Source: Amoebophrya sp. AT5.2 (taxonomy: Eukaryota > Sar > Dinophyceae > Syndiniales > Amoebophryaceae). Taken from it: DNA of 16,880 nt. A model generated the notes under the pieces. It was given only the letters and a program-made list of their open reading frames with translations, had not been told where the DNA came from and searched no databases. The stretch lies in assembly GCA_005223375.1 (NCBI GenBank), contig RXOD01004957.1:1-16880 (forward strand), written 5' to 3'. This document shows positions 7,199-13,918 of this stretch, piece after piece (within the stretch, counting starts at the first letter, position 1; every line of letters starts with the position of its first letter). The position numbers and the translations under genes are program-made.

Positions 7199-10100
7199 TC
7201 ACACGGTGTCCATCAGGTTTTTCCACGCCGGGTCGTCTTCCTCATCCGAGTCCAGGTCCAGACCTGCCCGCACGTCTAAGTCCCACATGTTCACCGGCTG
7301 GATGATTGTTACCTGGTCCGCTCCCCCGCCCTCTCGCGGTGTCCGCAGGACCCGGTTCCAGCTACGGCGCGGCTTCCCCGTACTCGGGTCGATGCTGGTC
7401 GCCCCCGCGTGCACCCCGCCTCCGCCCCGGTACCCGCTACTTCGGTGCGTCGATGGTCCTCCTCCTCCCGGACCCGGTCTACCGCTCTCCGCCTTGGCCG
7501 CAATTTCGATCTCTCGGTCCTTCCGGCGCAGCAGCGCTTTGCGCAGTTCTTCGATCACTAGGATCGGGAAGAACGTGATGAAGAAGGGCAGGCACACCAG
7601 GTAAAAGGGCATCGGCCTAGTTCCGAACATAACGTTGCCCGCTCGGCTGAACACAACCCACAGCCCGGACAAAATCTCCAGCCCGATCAGCACGTTCAAA
7701 ACCTTGTTCGGGATGCCGTACTCGATTAGCGACTGCTTGAACGTGGTGGTTGCGTACGCCGCGGCCAGTTGCCCGACCACCAGCGTCCAGTAGTAGCTCG
7801 TGGTGGCCTGCATGTAGATGCCCCGGAGCACCTCCTCGTCCGCGTTCTCGCCGATCTGCCCCATCTGGGGGCCGTAGAACAGCTGCACGGCGCAGAGGAA
7901 GCAGCCCACGCACTGCATCAGCCCCATGTAGCAGTAGCTGTAGGTGAGCAGCCCCGTGTCCACCAGCGGCTGCAGCTTCGGGTGGCGCGGCAGCCTCGTC
8001 ATCAGGTTGTCTTCCGACGGCTGCAGCGCGTACGCGATGCTCGTCCACACGTCGGTGAGGATGTCGATCGCGAGGATCTGCGGGACGGTGAGCAGCGGGC
8101 CGGGCAGCCGGTTCACGCAGCTGGGGAGGAAGATCCCGACGAACAGGTTCAGCCCGGGCAGGGAGGTGAGGATCTGGATGAAGGTGGGGAGGAACTGCGG
8201 CAGCTTCGAGCACAGCGTGTACAGAATGGACTTGCGCAGGTTGTCCGCGGACCGGCGGCCCTGCTCGATGCCCTTGATGATGCTGCCGAAGTTGTCGTCC
8301 AGGAGAATGATGTCGGCGGCGTCCTTCGCGACCTCGGTGCCCCGGATGCCCATCGCGATGCCCACTTCCGCCTGTTTCAGAGCCGGCGCGTCGTTCACCC
8401 CGTCCCCCGTCATGGCGCAGATCGCCCCCGTCATCTTTTTCCGCCTTCGCTCCCCCACGTGCAGCGCGAACGGGCTCGGCCGATCTTTCGAGGAGGATTT
8501 CAGCATCGTCCCGCCCCGCGGCGACGGCGGCTTCCCCAAAATGTGGACCCGCACCTTGTCGCGCACCAGAAACGCGCCGCGCTTCGCGTACTTCTCGATG
8601 AAGTGGTTCAGCGCGTTGTTCTCCATGCTGGCGTCGGTCGACTCCTCGTCCCGGTACGCGTTCTGGTACATCTCGTCCCCGCCGAACGTTTGGTACGCCC
8701 GCACGATGATCTGCTTGTGCATGGGCGAAACCCGCGCGAACACGCAGCACTCCTGCGTCGCCCGCAGCCAGAAGTCGATGATGTGCGCGGGCTCGTCCGG
8801 GCCAAAGTCGTCCCCCGACATCGGAGTGTGCTCCTCGACCATCTCGCCCGTAATCACATCCAGCGTCGTGCACTCGAGGCTCGGGTTCTGCTTGTGGGTA
8901 AAGCTGCCCTGCATGGCGAGGCCGGTCGGCTGCATCTTGTTATTTTTCGCGTAGTTTATTGTTGATGTTGTGGCATGCTCGTGCTCTAAGCTTGTGCTCC
9001 GGGCGTTTATCATGGGGTAGGTCTGCGATTCGTGGCGGTAGGGGTGCCGGTGGGAAGGGGAGTGGCCGGACAATTCCTGTTGGGGAGTACCCATGAAGGA
9101 TTCGTCGTTGCCGAGCAGGCCGTCAGAACTACCCAGGAGATTCTGATGCGGGCGCTCGAAGCCAATGGTGCTCGCAGTTGCGGACGTCGAGGGCGTGGCG
9201 GTGCCGCTGCCACCGAGCAGGTCAATCTGACCTCCAGCGAGAAGTTGGTGTCCATCGCCAGCACTAAAAATTGCAGCATTGTCGGCTGATAGGAGAGCCG
9301 CGGTTCCGTCGTCTTCCAGAATTCCGAGCTCGCGCGCGATCGCAGCCGCGGTGTCTTTGTGGTCTCCGGTCACCATCACGACCCGCACACCCGCGCCGCG
9401 CGCCCTTGCGACCGCCTCGCGGACGCCGTCCTTCGGGGGATCTTCCAAACCGTACATGCCCACGCACCGCAGGTGCATGATATCAAGGCTGAAGTCATCG
9501 AGGGAACTGCCGCTGAGAGTCAGGGTACTACTTGGACCTACCCCGCCACCAGCCCCGCTTCCTCCTTGGTGCTGCCCTCTGCCTTGCTCGTTCCCAAGCA
9601 AGTGCGCCCCCAGCCCACGGTCCGCAACGCTGTCGCGACTTGCGACACCGCCCCCGGCCGGGAGAAAGCATTCCGCAACCATGATCACGCGCTTGCCCTC
9701 CGACATGAGTTTTTTCCACATGCCGATCAGCTTTTGATTTGGCGGGTGCAGCTTCAGATAGGGAATGATACGGTCCGCAGCGCCTTTCACCGTGACGCGG
9801 CGATGTGGGTGTTTCTGCAGCTCCTCCACATTCAGGCTCGCACCGGACGCGCCCGTGCCACCCGACCCGTTGTTGCCGCCGCCTCCAAGAAGGTCGACTT
9901 GGCCGAAGGGTGAGTGGCCGCCACCAGCACTCGGCGCCGTCGCGAATGCGCGCTCGTGGACGGTCACCATGTACTTGTTGTGACTCGAAAATGGGATCTC
10001 GAACACCTTTCGATACTGGTCGTTGCACGTGCGGCCGATCAACTGCCGTGCTGCATGGTACACAGCGACTTCGGTGGGCGATCCGGAAATGTCCGCGGGT

Positions 10101-12493
10101 ATCGATTGCGCCGGGTTTACACCGTGGATGATTTTCCCCGCATTTGCAGCACGACTACTTCCCCCGCGCGAGCTTCCACTTCCCGCGAAGTCCGCCATAG
10201 ACATTGCTTTTCGCGGGCCGGAGCTGCCTGAAGACCCGCCGAATTGCTCGTTTGGAAAGCCGAAGTCGCTCGCACCGGTCCCAATCGTCGTCGGACTGTT
10301 GCTCAGTCCAGCCGCGCCGCCGGGGCCATTCAGAGACGTCGCATCGATGGTCACGCTGGTGTTCAAAATGCCGCCCTTGCAGAGGGAGTCGAGCTTTTTC
10401 ACGGTCGCGGAGCTCTGATGGCTGGCCAAATCCCTCATGCGGTACGTGTCGCCATCTTCGGAAACGAGGTCGGTAACAGTCATCTGCCCCGTCGTCAAGG
10501 TCCCCGTCTTGTCGGAGCACACCACGCTGCAGCAACCGAGAGTCTCGACCTGTGAGGTTCAGGTTTGTCGAAGATGAAATTTGTTCGGGCATGGCGCGAC
10601 TTTGAAAGTGAGACAAACCAAAATAAACGTCGAAAAACAGCGACATCTCCGAACACGGCACCGGCAGTCAAACTGCTATAAAAAAGTTAGAGGTACCGCA
10701 TCCAGCTTCCGCACCAGCACGTTTACGTCAGCCATTTGGTAGCTCGCGATGAGCAGTGCGATCGTTGCGGTCGGCAGCAGCCCCTCTGGGATCTGTGCGA
10801 ACAGCGACGAGGCTGACGATTCCAGCACTTCCGCGGCCGACTTGCCGATGCTGATTTCCGCAATCGCTGTGAGCACGCCCACGACGATTCCTACCCACGC
10901 GATCAGGTGCACGATGTTTTCCATCGCGATCTCGAACGTACTTCTCGGCCGCGGCTTGTTGATCCCCTTCGCGATCTTGCCCAGCATCGTGCTATCCCCC
11001 GTGGCGTACACGGCCGCGATGATGTTGCCCTTAAGCAACAGGGTGCCCGAAAAGATCAGGTTTCGCGCCTCGTTCGGGTTCGTCCGGCGGTCGGCGGCCT
11101 TCGTTTCCCGCGCCTCGGGTAGCGACTCGCCGGTCAGCGCGGCCTGATCCACCTCCGCCGCGTCGGTGCAGTGGACCACCCGGCAGTCGCACGGAACGCG
11201 GTCCCCCGAGCCGAGGCAGATCACGTCGCCCTTGACCAAAGTCTCCGCGTCCACGCGCGTCTCGAAGCGCTTCTCGCGCCTCGTGGACAGGTCGGTGGTG
11301 ATGCGGATCACCTTCACCCGCTCCGACGTCTGCATCGCGGAGAGAGACTCGAGCATAGACTCGGCACGTTGCTCCGACCACCACTGCATCAGCGCAGAAG
11401 CGACGATCACAGAAGCAAGAATAATCGGGGTTATCATGTCCTCCCAGAAGTGCCCGACGCCAGTGCCACGGTTCTTGATCATCAGGGTGAGAGCAATCTG
11501 TGGTGAGGATCAAGCATTGAGAGGTGTGGTTCGATGCGAGGTGGAGATGGAAGGATTGACTAAAGTAGTACACTACGTTTTGTTTTTTGTTTTTTTGGCT
11601 CGCGATTATTGTGCCTACAGTTACAGAACAGCCCTACTGCATGTCGTACGGGAAAGACGTTGTATAAGCAGTTTACTACAACACGGAGAAAGTTGTACCT
11701 ACGCGGGGCAGATGACGAAATGAAAAATTGAAATTTAAAAAAAATATAAACAAACTACGTAGCTAGCATTAGCAAATCCCAATACCTCTGTGAAGACGCA
11801 CGCCCAGAGCAGGATGTTGAATCCCGTGAGGAAGGTGGTTTTCAGCAACAGCACCCATTTGTTCTCGCGGATGGGCGGCGATATTTTGTTCAACCCGTAA
11901 TACTCGAGTCGTCGGTTCACTTCGGGGATGTGCAACCCGTACGCCCCGGTTTCCAGCGCCGGGTCGTGGTCCGTGAGCACCAGCGAGGTCTCCAGATGCC
12001 GCCCGATGTCACCCACATCCATCGTGTGGATGTCGGTTCGATACTGAAGCGCATCCTTCTCGAGCTGTAGCGGTGTTTTTTATACGATTATTTAGTGCGC
12101 TATCGACTTCGACGATGGATTGCAGTCAACAAAGCTACACGCAGCTGGAGGCGGCAATCACTTAAGATTAAGCTGCAAGGAAAATAAGCCGGTACTTTTA
12201 GGGCGATGGTCTGGTGGAGGAAAACATAAAAACTACCACGCCGACGCTTCTAGCGTGAACGAAAATACCTGGGCCTTTTGCTGCTGCAGGGCGTCGTCAA
12301 TGGAGGCATCAGGTCCGACAAAGCTCCCCCGTTCCGCACGTTCCTTCTGCTCGCGGCGGTAGTAGAACAACGTGATTCCCAAAGCGAGGAGGAAGGAGCA
12401 AACGAGGATGATAAGCAGGACATCCGTGGTCTGCAGCTGCACCGGCACTTCGCTCGGCTGCAAGTCCAGGTCGCTCGCAGTCAAGTCCGACAT
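7199..12493 (-). CDS. P-type ATPase, type IIC (Na,K/H,K alpha-like), four exons
   Basis: Exons 12269-12493, 11759-12064, 10697-11497 and 7199-10549 join in phase 0 to give 1,560 residues ending in TGA. The ATG at 12493 is the first after an in-frame TGA at 12551-12553. The product is a cation pump of a cellular membrane. Visible motifs: TGES (299-302, actuator), PEGLL (414-418, TM4), DKTGT with phosphorylated Asp457, an FSSHNKY segment and KGAA (699-702) of the nucleotide domain, TGDH (838-841), TGDGVND (1158-1164), and TM6 aspartates 1273 and 1277. Ten helices sit near 155-174, 198-220, 373-393, 408-428, 1219-1241, 1266-1286, 1311-1336, 1359-1379, 1394-1412 and 1426-1446. One extra helix lies at 25-45. 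TM5, the TM6-7 stretch and the IEELRKALLRR end of TM10 align best with Na,K/H,K-ATPases. It is about 540 residues longer than animal alpha subunits because of Gly/Ser inserts and a C-terminal tail with an acidic patch. The transported ion is not decided. Confidence 0.96.
8426..8692 (-). other. Second large insert in the ATPase P domain
   Basis: Residues about 1064-1152, some 88 residues, separate the IIVRAYQ segment from TGAICAMTGDGVND. In animal Na,K-ATPases these two conserved blocks are nearly adjacent. The insert is charged, ends in a GERRRKK basic cluster, and includes a helical-looking stretch around NNALNHFIEKYAKRG. The frame is open with no convincing intron. Confidence 0.7.
8786..9304 (-). 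other. Large non-conserved insert in the ATPase P domain, first of two
   Basis: Residues about 860-1032 lie between the TGDH segment and the CCVFARVSP segment, where animal Na,K-ATPases have roughly 60 residues. The insert is rich in Ser, Gly, Thr, His and Asn and contains a GGQIDLLGG string. I considered an unspliced intron, but the frame is open and coding in character throughout, so I keep it as exon. Confidence 0.7.
10550..10696 (-). other. Intron 3 of the ATPase gene (GT-AG, phase 0)
   Basis: The donor is GATGCG|GTACCT and the acceptor CCTCACAG|GTC. The 147-base intron lies between RKLDA and VETLG, just before the phosphorylation motif. The join restores the conserved family string KLDAVETLG, which is strong evidence for both boundaries. 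Confidence 0.93.
11498..11758 (-). other. Intron 2 of the ATPase gene (GT-AG, phase 0)
   Basis: The donor is GCTAC|GTAGTT and the acceptor CTCACCACAG|ATT. The 261-base intron starts with a T-rich run and contains an A-rich run on the same strand near the middle. It interrupts the protein at the end of TM1, and the reading frame resumes with the loop before TM2. Confidence 0.85.
12065..12268 (-). other. Intron 1 of the ATPase gene (GT-AG, phase 0)
   Basis: The donor is CCCAG|GTATTT and the acceptor CGCTACAG|CTC. The 204-base intron is AT-rich compared with the exons and has a branch-point-like CACTAAA about 35 bases before the acceptor. It joins the exon with the extra membrane segment (residues 1-75) to the cation-ATPase N-terminal region. 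Without splicing, the first exon reads 11 more codons and stops, so an 86-residue protein could arise if the intron were retained. Confidence 0.85.
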
Positions 12494-12523
12494 CGCTCTG
12501 GTGGAGCGATTGCGCAGGCGCCG

Positions 12524-12533
12524 CTCTTCAAAA
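12524..12533 (-). promoter_or_regulatory. Leader motif TTTTGAAGAG, ATPase gene
   Basis: Minus-strand TTTTGAAGAG about 31 bases before the ATG at 12493, with a pyrimidine-rich run just upstream. It is identical to the motif at 6507-6516 before the giant gene. A splice-acceptor role (cis or spliced-leader) is possible but rests on two sites only. Confidence 0.28.
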
Positions 12534-12898
12534 AATCGCCGGCAGGAAAATCAGAAAAGCTTTCCTTCGCAAACAAGAAGATCAAGGTCTAGATAGAATG
12601 AGAATGAGCCCTTCATTTTCATCCTTAAGCGAGGCAACGTCGCGGGTGTCATCAATGAAGTGTGAGTACCGGAGATCTCCCGGCGGGACCCAACGCGAAA
12701 ATAAAATCGTGACTGAGGGCCTTCTATTAAAAGCCAAATAAAATCAAAACAAGCACAAGGTAGTTGCGGTCGCCTTTGGTCGCTAAATCAACACATTCTC
12801 ATTAGTTTTGGTTTTCGTCATAAAACTGTTATCTCCTAGTGCACCAGAACTGCGGGACTTAAGCATCCGTGTTCAACTGCAACTTACTTCACGACCTA

Positions 12899-13224
12899 CT
12901 AAAATGCGATACCCTCATGATTGTCACTTGCTGCCCTGCAGATGACGTGTGGATTGTGGTTGGTGCAAGAATAAGCATCCATAAGCACGGCAATGTGTGT
13001 CAACGGCAGGACATCGAGACAGAGGACAAAAAAGCGATTGTTTTCGAGATCTTGTGCTGTTGCTGCAGCTCTCAGCGATCGATTTTCTGCTCGATCTCGT
13101 CGACACGGCATGATGGCGAGAGACCGATCGAGTGCAAGCGACATGATTGATGCACGTGAGAAAGCTAGATCTGGCGTGAGGCTGCACCAGAAGGCGCGCG
13201 ACACGTCATCGATCGTCCTGATAG
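12899..13224 (-). CDS. Possible terminal exon or small gene, uncertain
   Basis: A minus-strand frame running to TAG at 12899-12901 gives about 108 residues beginning AIRTIDDVSRAFWCSL and including NNRFFVLCLDVLPLTHIAVL, which looks protein-like. An acceptor GTTCTCAG precedes 13224 and the frame is closed by a TGA just upstream of that. The phase (needs one upstream base) does not match the phase-0 donor at 13269, so I cannot join it cleanly to the candidate exon before it. It has no recognised domain and may be spurious. Confidence 0.22.
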
Positions 13225-13240
13225 CTGAGAACGATCGTGA
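13206..13240. repeat. Inverted repeat (possible hairpin)
   Basis: CGATCGT at 13210-13216 pairs with ACGATCG at 13231-13237 around a 14-base loop. TCA/TGA at the outer ends extend the stem past one bulged T. It lies in the low-GC spacer near candidate exons. It has no T-tract after it, so I do not call a terminator. Confidence 0.45.
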
Positions 13241-13269
13241 AAGGCCTCAAAGAAATTAGAATGACTTAC

Positions 13270-13355
13270 TATATGCTGGAATAATAAGTCCTGCAGCGTG
13301 CCGTGAGGTTTGTTTCCCGATTGAATGTAAACTTGGAAGGGGCGCAAAAATGCTC
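13270..13355 (-). CDS. Candidate small exon (3' part of the upstream gene)
   Basis: An 86-base segment is bounded by a strong acceptor (TTTATCTCCTTCTCCGCTCAG) and a consensus donor (GTAAGT at 13269). It reads two bases plus 28 codons, beginning AFLRPFQVYIQSGNKPHG. The entry phase matches the exit phase of the candidate exon 13412-13484, giving an Arg at the junction. If read in phase 0 instead, it ends in a TAG overlapping the donor. I do not recognise the domain. Confidence 0.4.
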
Positions 13356-13411
13356 CTGAGCGGAGAAGGAGATAAACAGCATTATACACACTTTTCTACT
13401 TGGCTATTCAC

Positions 13412-13484
13412 TTGAATCGAAGAGTAAAGACGTAATATCAATCAAATTCAAAAAGAGGACCGCGCGCTGGAGCTGGTGCGACAA
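13412..13484 (-). CDS. Candidate small exon (3' part of the upstream gene)
   Basis: After a pyrimidine-rich run ending GCGAAAG (or, alternatively, CACCAG before 13472), the minus strand reads LSHQLQRAVLFLNLIDITSLLFDS in phase 0, then a donor A|GTGAAT at 13411. The resulting 56-base intron (13356-13411) ends in a good acceptor. Phases agree with the exon ending at 13919 and the candidate exon at 13355. The peptide is amphipathic and plausible, but the segment is short and unsupported by homology. Confidence 0.33.
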
Positions 13485-13918
13485 CTTTCGCAAAATGAAA
13501 AATCAAAGATCAGCAATTCGTCCTTAAGTTTAAACGCGTATTTCTATTTCAAGCAATCAAACGAGATTCCGTGGGGAGCTACAACAAATCAACATTTACA
13601 TTATGTATAGGTAGCCGCAATAGAAATAAAGGAGCAACTGGTGCAGCTGCACCGGTAGCTTTGTGCCTGAGCCTGTGCTGCCTCTTTGCAGGAGCTCTAA
13701 CTATGACGAGATGATGAGCATCAGTGCATTTTTGAAGGTGCGTGCACCTCGTATCAATAATGCGTTGTTCGTTCTTGTGCTGGTCGGGGGCATATTACGA
13801 GCTAGTAGAACTCGAATGCGGCAGCACAGACATGGTTGTTTTGTGAATGAGGCAATACAACTATCACGACCGGCTACTGAAAGCTTATCTTTTTCGCCTG
13901 CAGTCCGATGTGACTTAC
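13485..13918 (-). other. Probable intron, or 3' flank, of the upstream gene
   Basis: It begins with a consensus donor GTAAGT at 13918. The interior is lower in GC than the exons and has many possible AG acceptors and one short open stretch (around 13660-13780) that could hide another exon. It contains a near-perfect 20-base palindrome at 13637-13656. Confidence 0.4.
13637..13656. repeat. 20-base palindrome centred on GCAGCTGC
   Basis: ACTGGTGCAGCTGCACCGGT is self-complementary except for one T-G mispair; its inner 14 bases are a perfect palindrome. It lies in non-coding sequence. Its right part, TGCAGCTGCACCGG, recurs in the first ATPase exon (near 12430). Confidence 0.6.

Larger units (their letters stand above)
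12494..13269. other. Spacer upstream of the ATPase gene, weak coding signals only
   Basis: Base composition is visibly lower in GC than in the flanking exons. The 60 bases before the ATPase ATG contain a pyrimidine run (CTTTTCTGATTTTCCTGCC on the minus strand) followed by the TTTTGAAGAG motif. The rest of 12560-12890 holds T- and A-rich runs and no frame of note. A minus-strand frame ending in TAG at 12899 is listed separately. I see no tRNA, rRNA or mobile element. Confidence 0.55.

Noticed and set aside
7617..8965. Minus-strand 418-codon frame and plus-strand 398- and 336-codon frames over the ATPase
   Set aside because: All lie within exon 4 of the ATPase, whose own frame carries the conserved catalytic motifs. 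These are shadow frames.
8900..9000. Possible unspliced intron in the ATPase insert around the AT-richer stretch
   Set aside because: The frame stays open throughout and I found no convincing GT...AG pair with a pyrimidine tract, so it is kept as coding.
11585..11600. Spliced-leader relic (GGCTC after a T-run)
   Set aside because: It lies on the plus strand inside a minus-strand intron and matches the dinoflagellate spliced leader over too few bases.
12065..12268. Terminal inverted repeats that would mark intron 1 as an introner-type element
   Set aside because: Only short T-run/A-run matches occur near the ends, with several mismatches and no flanking direct repeat. This is not enough to call a mobile intron.
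13206..13240. Hairpin as a bacterial-type terminator
   Set aside because: There is no T-tract, and the window is eukaryotic in gene structure.
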